Below are positions 8,651 through 15,153 of a DNA stretch of 41,028 nucleotides, piece by piece. The notes under the pieces are model-generated. The model had not been told where the DNA came from and ran no database searches. It was given only the letters and a program-made list of their open reading frames with translations. The position numbers and the translations under genes were made by a program. Source of the stretch: a virus; IMG/VR virus record IMGVR_UViG_3300044633_001152, positions 1 through 41,028 of that record. One strand, given 5' to 3'. Numbering within the stretch: the first letter of the stretch is position 1; every line of letters starts with the position of its first letter.

Positions 8651-9052
8651 TTATACTGCACTTTCATCAATAATATCCCATCCAAGTAATTCTTCATTCC
8701 ACACATACCGATTACTATCTTGCGGATATTCAACCGGTGGTTGAAACGTACAAGTTGCTTCATTAAACGTCCATGATGGGTGATAATTGTTCCATGCTTC
8801 TTTAACTGTAGTTTGTTTTTCTAATTTTTCTTCAGCAGTCATATCTCTAATATGATGAACATCAGTGTAACTACCGTCTACTAATTCGTATGTTAGTCCT
8901 TCGTAAACTTCGTATATATTAATAGTTGGTTGTTCAACTCTAGTAAACAGTACCCAATGATTAGGTATTTCTCCAAATGCTTGAATTAAATTATCTTCAA
9001 TTGCTGGATGATTTTTTGGTTGATTATTCTCTGTTTCAATATATAAATTCAT
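8651..9052 (-). CDS. Conserved fibre-associated small protein (133 aa), possibly prematurely stopped
   Basis: The sequence pattern (MNLYIETENNQPKNHPAIEDN, LIQAFGEIPNHWVLFTRVEQP, YEVYEGLTYELVDGSYTDVHH, PSWTFNEATCTFQPPVEYP, YVWNEELLGWDII) is that of a small protein encoded next to tail-fibre genes in marine T4-like phages, probably assembly-related. The TAA at 8651-8653 is followed in the same frame by 29 more codons (ALIDITPIQPTKEELIAQIELL..., ending at TGA 8561-8563). These look like the coiled-coil tail often ending such proteins. The visible product may therefore be a nonsense truncation or a readthrough case. No clear SD precedes 9052; coupling to the 20-codon frame at 9056-9118 could drive it. 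Confidence 0.8.
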   Translation of the reverse strand: MNLYIETENNQPKNHPAIEDNLIQAFGEIPNHWVLFTRVEQPTINIYEVYEGLTYELVDGSYTDVHHIRDMTAEEKLEKQTTVKEAWNNYHPSWTFNEATCTFQPPVEYPQDSNRYVWNEELLGWDIIDESAV

Positions 9053-9055
9053 ATG

Positions 9056-9118
9056 TTATCCGTGTACTTGATGATACAAACTTATATTATTTAATAAGCA
9101 GTTAATGGTTACAGCCAT
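9056..9118 (-). CDS. Putative 20-aa microprotein filling the gap between two accessory genes
   Basis: ATG at 9118 encodes MAVTINCLLNNISLYHQVHG and stops at TAA 9056-9058. A GGAG lies 7 nt upstream of the ATG, inside the end of the preceding gene, whose stop is 1 nt away. The next gene starts 3 nt after this stop and lacks its own SD. The exact fit between neighbours and the proper RBS suggest it is translated, at least as a coupling leader. No function is recognised. Confidence 0.45.
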   Translation of the reverse strand: MAVTINCLLNNISLYHQVHG

Positions 9119-9119
9119 A

Positions 9120-9413
9120 TTAGACTCCGATAGCGCCTTCCATATCTGATTGGATTGCGACCCAATTATAAACTTTTTCTAAAAATACAGAACCTTCTTG
9201 TGCTTCAACATCTGATAGCAATGCGTGATACCGTCTAAAATCAATATCTTTAGTATCATCATTAGTTGGCTGAGTTGCATATCCAACTACGTCAATCATA
9301 ACTGAAAATGTTGCAGCTCGTTGCCGAGATACTGACGCAGTTACTACTCTAAAGTATGCACCTTCAAATGGTACACCATAATTTGATGTTGCTAAATCTA
9401 TTTGTAATGCCAT
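9120..9413 (-). CDS. Conserved small tail-associated protein (97 aa)
   Basis: MALQIDLATSNYGVPFEGAYFR opens a short beta-rich protein with VTASVSRQRAATFSVMIDV and FLEKVYNWVAIQSDMEGAIGV. Similar small proteins occur beside fibre genes in many phages, usually as uncharacterised structural proteins. AAGGAAAC lies upstream of the ATG at 9413 and a late-promoter variant (CATAAATA) at 9436-9443. No catalytic motif is visible; a virion or assembly role is inferred from position. Confidence 0.78.
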   Translation of the reverse strand: MALQIDLATSNYGVPFEGAYFRVVTASVSRQRAATFSVMIDVVGYATQPTNDDTKDIDFRRYHALLSDVEAQEGSVFLEKVYNWVAIQSDMEGAIGV

Positions 9414-9435
9414 GTTTGTTTCCTTATAATGTGTA

Positions 9436-9443
9436 TATTTATG
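9436..9443 (-). promoter_or_regulatory. Late-promoter-like -10 (CATAAATA)
   Basis: Minus strand CATAAATA, one base from the late consensus, 22 nt upstream of the ATG at 9413. It lies in the 122-nt gap after the 248-aa gene. That gap otherwise contains only very short frames, the longest being 13 codons at 9439-9480. Confidence 0.4.
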
Positions 9444-9535
9444 CGTATGTTACTTTGACAGCATAGCATCTAAATTGCATACCCACCTAATAGTAGTTAT
9501 CTAAATCTTAATGAATAGATCGTAACATACATTTT

Positions 9536-10282
9536 TTATTTAATAGTTGTTGTTTTCTTTTTGTAAATCCATTTTCTATAAAAACCAGGAGCAGTAGTTC
9601 TGTATTTAAAATTTGCAAGTCCAGATTCGTATGGTGTAATTAACCCAACTTCTGCAGTAATAGTTTCTCGTTTGTACGGAATTATCTGTAACATCGGTGT
9701 ACCTGCATATATTTTAACATGCATCTCACGTAATGGTGAAAACATTACATTAAGAGTATGATATGAATCATAATCATTAATGCCAGGATATAAAAATAAA
9801 TCTCTTAAAAATGGTGAATGAAATAGTGCAGGCAGTACTAATGCCGAATATCCAGGTTTAGTAAATACCTTCCACGGACATGGTAACTTTATTGCATGAT
9901 GTGCAATGTTATCGTCAATGTTTGCAGCTCCGGCAACTACACGATAATCCATAGGTTCAAACGGGTTACATACAAAGTGTCGGCCTTTACCAATAATAAT
10001 TTCTGCAGTTGTGCGAGTAACTATAATTTCAAAATCTTCCCATGCTGGAATAATATATCCAGTTCGGTAATAATCGTGCATTCCCGGACATGATGAAAAT
10101 TTATGAGTTTTGTTGTGTTCGGCAGTTTTAAGTTGTGTAACTAACCATTCTGGTTTTACATCTAATGCACGTTGAACTGGTTGTCCAATCTCATATCCGG
10201 GCACATCGCATTTAAATTTAATTATAGGCTGCGGGTTTACTAATTCACTAACTATTGCTTTAATAGAAGAGAACATTGACAT
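9536..10282 (-). CDS. Phage protein of unknown function, paralogue A (248 aa)
   Basis: Paralogous to its upstream neighbour (10282-11004). Both share an acid-rich opening, (P/K)xWxxxxxT..., a C.PM.D...xGYIIP...D motif (here CPGMHDYYRTGYIIPAWEDFE), PFPKN/PCPWKVFTKPGYSALV, and xYAGTPMLQIIPYKRET near the end. The layout suggests a beta-rich, possibly cupin-like fold. It may correspond to an uncharacterised phage family (DUF6065-like), which I cannot verify. The start overlaps the preceding stop (TAATG). M3 at 10276 is an alternative start. It lies in a three-gene group with a 2OG-Fe(II) oxygenase. Confidence 0.8.
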   Translation of the reverse strand: MSMFSSIKAIVSELVNPQPIIKFKCDVPGYEIGQPVQRALDVKPEWLVTQLKTAEHNKTHKFSSCPGMHDYYRTGYIIPAWEDFEIIVTRTTAEIIIGKGRHFVCNPFEPMDYRVVAGAANIDDNIAHHAIKLPCPWKVFTKPGYSALVLPALFHSPFLRDLFLYPGINDYDSYHTLNVMFSPLREMHVKIYAGTPMLQIIPYKRETITAEVGLITPYESGLANFKYRTTAPGFYRKWIYKKKTTTIK

Positions 10283-11004
10283 TATTTTTTTACCCTAATG
10301 TTGTTAACATAATAACTTGTTTGGTTTGCTTGTTTAGAGCTAGTAACTTCACGATTGTGCCATTCAGTATTAGTAAATTCTCTTACTTTGTAATCAGAAA
10401 TTGTAGTGCTACGTTTAAACGGAATACACTGAATTATAGGAGTTCCGGCAAGTACAAAATCGTCATAATTAGTAGCCATCCAACATGTTGGAAAATTAAT
10501 TTCTCTATCATATTTATCAGTATCTACTACTGCACCTAATGTTATAAACCGTGTTTCTAAATGATTAATCGGTGACACAAACAAACAAGAATAGCCAGGT
10601 GGAGTTTTAATTACAAAATGATTAATAAATTTAATTAAGTGATTTTTAGGAAATGGAAAATTTGGACTTACTTGATCCTGCGAGTGTTCTTCTGTTAACT
10701 TAACAAATCGATTTTCTGTAATTTCTATTAACGATGCATCGTCGTTTGATCGAATATGCACATCACCAGCTAATGGGATAATATACCCGTGTGTCATTGC
10801 ATCTAACATTGGTAAACATTTTTTAGCAGTCATTGACACTCCCCCAGTAATTGTATCTCTATTAGATTTACAATGGGTCGGTATAGATCTATACCAATTT
10901 GGTATAAATTTATTAGCTGGAGCAGGAGGTATTAATACCTCTGCATTTTCTTTAGTGGTTAAAAATTCAATTAGAGGAGATTTAAAAATAGAAATTAATG
11001 ACAT
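10282..11004 (-). CDS. Phage protein of unknown function, paralogue B (240 aa)
   Basis: Motifs NKFIPNWYRSIPTHCKSN, TAKKCLPMLDAMTHGYIIPLAGD, PFPKNHLIKFINHFVIKTPPGY, and TPIIQCIPFKRSTTI match the gene immediately downstream, so the two arose by duplication. The cysteine in (K/S)xCxPM.D is conserved in both. An AAGGG lies 7 nt before the ATG. There is no signal peptide or membrane helix. It sits directly after the 2OG-Fe(II) oxygenase with a 15-nt gap. A modification-related role is conceivable from context only. Confidence 0.82.
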   Translation of the reverse strand: MSLISIFKSPLIEFLTTKENAEVLIPPAPANKFIPNWYRSIPTHCKSNRDTITGGVSMTAKKCLPMLDAMTHGYIIPLAGDVHIRSNDDASLIEITENRFVKLTEEHSQDQVSPNFPFPKNHLIKFINHFVIKTPPGYSCLFVSPINHLETRFITLGAVVDTDKYDREINFPTCWMATNYDDFVLAGTPIIQCIPFKRSTTISDYKVREFTNTEWHNREVTSSKQANQTSYYVNNIRVKK

Positions 11005-11019
11005 ATACCCTTTTGAGTG

Positions 11020-11619
11020 TTATTTAAATTTTGGACCAAGCACCCAGCATACTAAACTCTTACGCTTGCCAGATAATACTTCAGTTACTTGATGTGGAAC
11101 AAAGGCAGGAAACATTAATACGTCTCCTTTTTTAACTTTTGTACTATTTATTTGGTCTGGATTTCCTGCAGGTATAATTTGAAATTCTCCACCTGTAAAT
11201 TCAGTTTCTGGATCAGATAATATTACCGATACTCCTAATTTTCTATGGTACGGGCCGTATGTTTCTTTTGAATCTCCATCAATATGCCATTTATAATAGC
11301 CGCCAGTTTTATATGTAGTGTATTGAAAAGAATCAATATGCGACAATGCAAATTGAAATTTATCAGTGTTAACTCTAGAAACAATTTCTGCCATTTTGTT
11401 AAATAACCAAGCAGTATGTTCTCCAGGTTGAACCCACGAAATTGAACTATGCCTAATTGCTATCTCTTCAGTTCCTGCTCCTAAGTTTCCAACTTTAGCT
11501 TGCTGAAATTCTAAGTTATCACCAATTTTAATAATTTCTGCAATATCTTCATCTGTAAATGCGCCAGACCAACAAATTATTGGCTCAAGTGCTGAGTGTA
11601 TATCCGGTATTGTAAACAT
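11020..11619 (-). CDS. 2-oxoglutarate/Fe(II)-dependent dioxygenase, PKHD/prolyl-hydroxylase-like (199 aa)
   Basis: The double-stranded beta-helix core is clear. W111-H112-I113-D114 supplies the HxD iron ligands, H176 in FVPHQVTEV is the second histidine, and basic residues K185/R186 in SGKRKSLVCWVLG suit 2-oxoglutarate binding. GGEFQIIPAG and KKGDVLMFPAFVPH are typical strands of the PiuC/YbiX-type hydroxylase group. Members oxidise protein side chains or small molecules with O2 and 2-oxoglutarate; the substrate here is unknown. Such enzymes are common in aquatic T4-like phages. No SD precedes the ATG at 11619, and an inverted repeat lies about 30 nt upstream. Surrounded by adhesin genes, it might modify virion fibres, but this is speculation. 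Confidence 0.88.
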   Translation of the reverse strand: MFTIPDIHSALEPIICWSGAFTDEDIAEIIKIGDNLEFQQAKVGNLGAGTEEIAIRHSSISWVQPGEHTAWLFNKMAEIVSRVNTDKFQFALSHIDSFQYTTYKTGGYYKWHIDGDSKETYGPYHRKLGVSVILSDPETEFTGGEFQIIPAGNPDQINSTKVKKGDVLMFPAFVPHQVTEVLSGKRKSLVCWVLGPKFK

Positions 11620-11646
11620 AATATTATATTTTAAATGTAGTTCTAA

Positions 11647-11665
11647 CGTACCTACCTAAGGTACG
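11647..11665. other. Inverted repeat between the 135-aa gene and the oxygenase
   Basis: Perfect 7-bp arms (CGTACCT / AGGTACG) with a 5-nt loop, in the 106-nt intergenic space. No T-run follows on the minus strand, so it is not a clear terminator. It could be a leader hairpin of the oxygenase mRNA. Confidence 0.4.
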
Positions 11666-11725
11666 GTTAGTTCTAGTATTTAATAAAATTAAAACATTGA
11701 TGGATAGTATTTGGTATATTTACAA

Positions 11726-12133
11726 TTAATAACTATCTAATTCGTCATGGGTTGTTGCAGAAGTAATTGATTGAATGTTAGCATCTAATGTTATCTTTGC
11801 TTGCTCTATTACAGTAATATCAAACACTGTTTGATCAGTAATTACTAAATGTAACATTGAATTTATCGTAGTTAAGAAAGTATTTTTAACTTTTCGTAAT
11901 TCTAACTGTTGACGTTCAGCAACAGTTGATTCAATAACTTGATATGAAATGCCAACCGGACTAGTAGATAAATCATATTGCGGAATAACAAGATATCTCG
12001 TAGTAACCGTTGGTTCTGCTTCTAATTCAATCGCATCTCGCCAAGTGTCAGTATCAGATGGTTGAGATGATTCTTGCTTCCATAAATTAATCATACCGTT
12101 GTCATTAATTTTTACTTTAAATGTTGTAGCCAT
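11726..12133 (-). CDS. Small fibre-accessory protein of unknown function (135 aa)
   Basis: The start at 12133 (MATTFKVKINDNGMINLW) is preferred over an in-frame upstream ATG at 12184 because AAAAGGA lies 7 nt before it, while the longer form would overlap the 263-aa gene. The N-terminal half is beta-rich (RYLVIPQYDLSTSPVGISYQV). The C-terminal half is helical (TVAERQQLELRKVKNTFLTTI, EQAKITLDANIQSITSATTHD), like small tail assembly proteins. No family is recognised with confidence. Confidence 0.72.
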   Translation of the reverse strand: MATTFKVKINDNGMINLWKQESSQPSDTDTWRDAIELEAEPTVTTRYLVIPQYDLSTSPVGISYQVIESTVAERQQLELRKVKNTFLTTINSMLHLVITDQTVFDITVIEQAKITLDANIQSITSATTHDELDSY

Positions 12134-12152
12134 GTTAGTTCCTTTTAATTTT

Positions 12153-12944
12153 TTATAATGTAAATGTAATCGTAACGTATCCACCAGCTGGTACTGTTAC
12201 TGGTATTGGACTTGTATTGTATACCGGAGTTGAATATGTGATTGTCGGCGATATATATGTAGCAGTACTTGTATTGCCACCGGGCATAGTAATGCCTAGT
12301 ATGTTAAGTGACGGACCTACTGAATAATTTGTTGCATATACGCCTGTATTTCCAGCGACGTAATTCCCAGGTGTATAATATGATGCGTTTACTCCGGTAT
12401 TTCCAGCAACGTATATAGACCACGGGACACCTGGAATAGTATAATAATTTGATGCGTTGGTATTAATAGCATTTTGATATCCTATTCCGTATTGTGGATC
12501 AGTTGCTGAATAGTAGGTCCATCCTGTCGTTCCTCGATACGTATTTGACGGAGTAAATCCAGGAGCAGTTGCAGTAAACGTTTCAGATGCAGTCCAATTT
12601 GTAAAATGATATACAATTTTATTTGTAGAATTATACGTTTCGCCCCAATATCCGCCAGTTACTACGTATGACGTAGTTCCTGATTGCGCAGTAGATGGGT
12701 TATAATTGCCAGAATTGTAAGTTGAATTATTGTACGGATTACCAGGAGTTGTGACTCCGGCATTAGTATACGAATTATCAAACGGATTACCGGAAGTGGC
12801 TATTGCAGTACCTCCTCTCCCTGATACATATATCTTTTGTTTCCCATATCTTGGATTATAAGTTCCAGTTACATTAAGTGTAACTGGTGAAGTATCAGCA
12901 GGAGTTAATTCTTTTATTACCCTACTAAAAAATTTGCCAATCAT
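12153..12944 (-). CDS. Gly/Asn/Tyr/Thr-rich tail fibre-like protein (263 aa)
   Basis: A low-complexity beta-type sequence with recurring GNPFDNSYTNAG/GNPYNNSTYNSGNYNP and YVAGNTGVNASYYTPGN/YVAGNTGVYATNYSVG units, ending IPVTVPAGGYVTITFTL. The N-terminus (MIGKFFSRVIKELTPADTSP) is amphipathic but unlike the docking peptides of the other fibres. A GGAG occurs about 10 nt before the ATG, only 2 nt after the preceding stop. It is probably a virion surface or fibre component in the same transcript; no catalytic motif is visible. Confidence 0.75.
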   Translation of the reverse strand: MIGKFFSRVIKELTPADTSPVTLNVTGTYNPRYGKQKIYVSGRGGTAIATSGNPFDNSYTNAGVTTPGNPYNNSTYNSGNYNPSTAQSGTTSYVVTGGYWGETYNSTNKIVYHFTNWTASETFTATAPGFTPSNTYRGTTGWTYYSATDPQYGIGYQNAINTNASNYYTIPGVPWSIYVAGNTGVNASYYTPGNYVAGNTGVYATNYSVGPSLNILGITMPGGNTSTATYISPTITYSTPVYNTSPIPVTVPAGGYVTITFTL

Positions 12945-12946
12945 GG

Positions 12947-13849
12947 TTATCTAACTCCATACATTGCTAAACTGCCAGCAAATGTCGCTCCGGCATCAGT
13001 TGTAAAAAATGTCCAAACATCATATCCGCCAGTGCCAATTACAGTTAATGTAGCAGGTGGAATTACACCATTTGGCCATTTAATATTACTAGCAACACCT
13101 GCACGTTGCCATGCTAAACTTGCAATTGCTACGTTGTTTTTAACAATAACATTTATTGAAAATATATTTGCACTAGTCATTGTAGCCGGAGTTCCGGTAA
13201 AATTAAAAGTTTTTGCTTGACTAGCAGTAGTATCGCATGTAATAATTATTGTCGATGTTGTTGTGGTAGTTAGATCAATTGTAAGAGTAGTTGCAGTACT
13301 TGATAACGTAGTAGTTGGTTCTATTATACCAATAACACCACTACCATTAATTGTAATAGTAGTACCATCAACTTTTACACCACCAAGTTGCGATGCAGAT
13401 GCAGTTGCTATTCCAATAGTTCCACTAGTATTCGTAATACCACTAGTACTAACTGCAGGAATAATTACACCACCTAATGCACTAGTAGTAGCAGCAGTTA
13501 ACGAGTAAGGAGCTGCAACTGATATTGTTCCGTCACCTGCAATTGCAACATTTGATCCTTGTTTAACTCCACCAAGTATTACTGATGTAGAAACTGGTAA
13601 CGAGTAAGGAGCTGCAACTGATATTGTTCCGTCACCTGCAATTGCAACATTTGATCCTTGTTTAACTCCACCAAGTATTACTGATGTAGAAACTGGTAAC
13701 GAGTATGTGCTTGCACCACTAATGACACCACTACTGCTAATCATTATTGATGATCCGTCAACTTTTACACCACCTAGTTGTGTACTAGATGCAATTGTTA
13801 ATGGCGTGCTACTACCAGTTCTTAACAGTGCTGATAATTTTTTTGACAT
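12947..13849 (-). CDS. Tail fibre with tandem LGGVK repeats and a beta-sandwich tip (300 aa)
   Basis: Starts MSKKLSALLRTGSSTP, then five LGGV repeat units (QLGGVKVDGSSIMISSSGVIS, ILGGVKQGSNVAIAGDGTISV twice, LGGVIIPAVSTSG, QLGGVKVDGTTITINGSGVIG). Residues about 180-300 form a terminal domain (IKWPNGVIPPATLTVIGTGG, FFTTDAGATFAGSLAMYG) recognisably related to the small 117/118/177-aa proteins. Shaft and tip are therefore fused here but separate elsewhere. SD AAGGAAAA; perfect late promoter at 13868-13875. Two of the repeat units are identical at the DNA level. Confidence 0.85.
   Translation of the reverse strand: MSKKLSALLRTGSSTPLTIASSTQLGGVKVDGSSIMISSSGVISGASTYSLPVSTSVILGGVKQGSNVAIAGDGTISVAAPYSLPVSTSVILGGVKQGSNVAIAGDGTISVAAPYSLTAATTSALGGVIIPAVSTSGITNTSGTIGIATASASQLGGVKVDGTTITINGSGVIGIIEPTTTLSSTATTLTIDLTTTTTSTIIITCDTTASQAKTFNFTGTPATMTSANIFSINVIVKNNVAIASLAWQRAGVASNIKWPNGVIPPATLTVIGTGGYDVWTFFTTDAGATFAGSLAMYGVR
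13499..13705. repeat. Perfect 99-bp tandem duplication within the 300-aa fibre gene
   Basis: 13499-13597 and 13598-13696 are identical base for base, and the first nine bases of the unit occur again at 13697-13705. The unit encodes 33 residues (YSLPVSTSVILGGVKQGSNV...). Lack of synonymous divergence points to a very recent expansion. Confidence 0.95.
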
Positions 13850-13867
13850 TTAGTTTTCCTTATATGT

Positions 13868-13875
13868 TATTTATA
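13868..13875 (-). promoter_or_regulatory. T4-type late promoter (TATAAATA) for the 300-aa fibre gene
   Basis: Exact late consensus on the minus strand, 19 nt upstream of the ATG at 13849, with AAGGA in the short leader. It forms one arm of a 9-bp inverted repeat with the plus-strand site at 13889. Confidence 0.65.
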
Positions 13876-13888
13876 ATCAAATATTACT

Positions 13889-13896
13889 TATAAATA
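13889..13896 (+). promoter_or_regulatory. Plus-strand late-promoter match pointing antisense
   Basis: Exact TATAAATA on the plus strand, back to back with the minus-strand promoter at 13868-13875. Transcription from it would run antisense through the 395-aa propeller gene; no plus-strand gene follows. It may be functional, or simply the mirror arm of the palindrome. Confidence 0.4.
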
Positions 13897-13907
13897 GTCG
13901 GATCTAC

Positions 13908-13982
13908 CTACGGATTAATCCATGAAATTGTTAATTCGTCCCATTGATAATATTTTCCATTTATCCTAGATTGACGTTGCAT
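13908..13982 (-). CDS. Possible 24-aa ORF or out-of-frame C-terminal remnant
   Basis: ATG at 13982 overlaps the end of the 395-aa gene in another frame and encodes MQRQSRINGKYYQWDELTIS plus WINP. The YxWDExxxxW pattern resembles the end of the 133-aa accessory protein (YVWNEELLGW). It may be a separate microprotein, or a fragment left by deletion of a larger accessory gene. There is no convincing SD. Confidence 0.3.
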   Translation of the reverse strand: MQRQSRINGKYYQWDELTISWINP

Positions 13983-15153
13983 AAAGTGGCGCACCTAATT
14001 GAGTAGTATCACTGCTATTCCATCCTACAGCTACAACTAATCCGGCACTATTAACTGCTATTCCTTTTATACGCGATAAAACTCCAGTTCCCATAGAAAC
14101 TGGAGCAGTCCATGTATATCCATCAGTTGACGTAGCATACATAGCGTTACCATAAAAGCGAGGTTGACTGGCATGTAATGTGGTTTGCTGAAAATTAGAC
14201 GTCTGCATCGTATAAAAATCACCAACTGCTACAAATAATCCAGATGGAGTGACTGTTATTGCACTCAATCTACCAAAACCTGTGCCCATGCGAACCGTAA
14301 CATTAGGCCAATTATATCCATCAGGGGATGTAAGCGATACTGATTGGACTGTTACGTTGTAATAATTTTCCTTAGCTCCTACAGCTACAGCTACGCCGGC
14401 ATTATTAACTGCTACTGCCCAGCATTTTGTGTCAAATTGTATTGTACCATTAGGAACACCACGGAAGTTCCAGGTAATACCGTCAAGTGAATCTGACATT
14501 CCCACGCCGGCGTCAGTGTAAGTGTTAGAATTAATAGCTATAAATCTGCCAGTAGTTTGGTTTACTGTTACTGCAACATAGCGATAACCATCTACTGCAT
14601 ATGGAGTAGTCCAAGTAGATCCATCCGTGGATGTAGCAACCATTGCACCTTGATTACTATTATCAAGATAATAATCAGGATCCAGAACAGTGCCGGTATG
14701 CCCTACAGCTACAAATCTTCCGTCGCTTTCTCTAACTGCTACTGCCCACATTTGTGCAACTGTGGTACTACCGTTCATAAGTGCCGGTGTAGTCCAAGTT
14801 GATCCATTAGTTGATGTTGCATACACTGATTGAGAACTACTATTATACCCTACAGCTACAAATTTTCCGTCGCTTTGTCTGCATGTAATCCCAGTCATAT
14901 ATGCAACTGTGGTACTACCATTCATACGCGCTGGTGTAGTCCACGTTGATCCGTTAGTTGAGGTTGCATACACTGGATAATTGCTACTATCATATCCCAC
15001 CGATACAAATAGTCCGGTACTAGTCTTACATGTTATAGCCTTCATTCTTGCATGTGTTGCACTAGCACCTAGTTGGGCCGGTGTAGTAAATCCAGCAATA
15101 TTAGCAGGACCTGACTGTTTAACTGATGTAAACATCTGCATAATACCTGTCAT
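13966..15153 (-). CDS. Seven-bladed beta-propeller tail adhesin with Asp-box motifs (395 aa)
   Basis: About seven repeats of 45-65 residues have the pattern I(T/A)V...G.FVAVG...YATS(T/P)(N/D)G.TW, i.e. the sialidase/BNR Asp-box S-x-(D/N)-G-x-T-W at the ends of blades 1-6. Blade 7 ends at ...GAPLYATSI without its last strand, and the N-terminal GFTTPAQLGASATHARMKA looks like that missing strand, so the ring probably closes by N-/C-terminal velcro. No sialidase catalytic residues can be assigned, so binding is more likely than hydrolysis. The start overlaps the stop of the 426-aa fibre (ATGA), implying coupled synthesis. It may sit at that fibre's tip. Confidence 0.85.
   Translation of the reverse strand: MTGIMQMFTSVKQSGPANIAGFTTPAQLGASATHARMKAITCKTSTGLFVSVGYDSSNYPVYATSTNGSTWTTPARMNGSTTVAYMTGITCRQSDGKFVAVGYNSSSQSVYATSTNGSTWTTPALMNGSTTVAQMWAVAVRESDGRFVAVGHTGTVLDPDYYLDNSNQGAMVATSTDGSTWTTPYAVDGYRYVAVTVNQTTGRFIAINSNTYTDAGVGMSDSLDGITWNFRGVPNGTIQFDTKCWAVAVNNAGVAVAVGAKENYYNVTVQSVSLTSPDGYNWPNVTVRMGTGFGRLSAITVTPSGLFVAVGDFYTMQTSNFQQTTLHASQPRFYGNAMYATSTDGYTWTAPVSMGTGVLSRIKGIAVNSAGLVVAVGWNSSDTTQLGAPLYATSI

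Noticed and set aside
8561-8653. Alternative genetic code (TAA read as sense)
   Set aside because: Most genes here end in TAA, many followed directly by a new RBS and start, so TAA is a normal stop. The case at 8651 is isolated.
9439-9480. 13-codon frame MQFRCYAVKVTYA in the gap upstream of the 97-aa gene
   Set aside because: It has a GGTGGG right against the ATG rather than a properly spaced SD, is very short, and overlaps the late-promoter-like site; not enough support to call a gene.
12134-12184. Upstream in-frame start for the 135-aa gene (MDTLRLHLHYKKLKGTN)
   Set aside because: It would overlap the preceding gene by 32 nt and lacks an SD, whereas AAAAGGA is well placed for the ATG at 12133.
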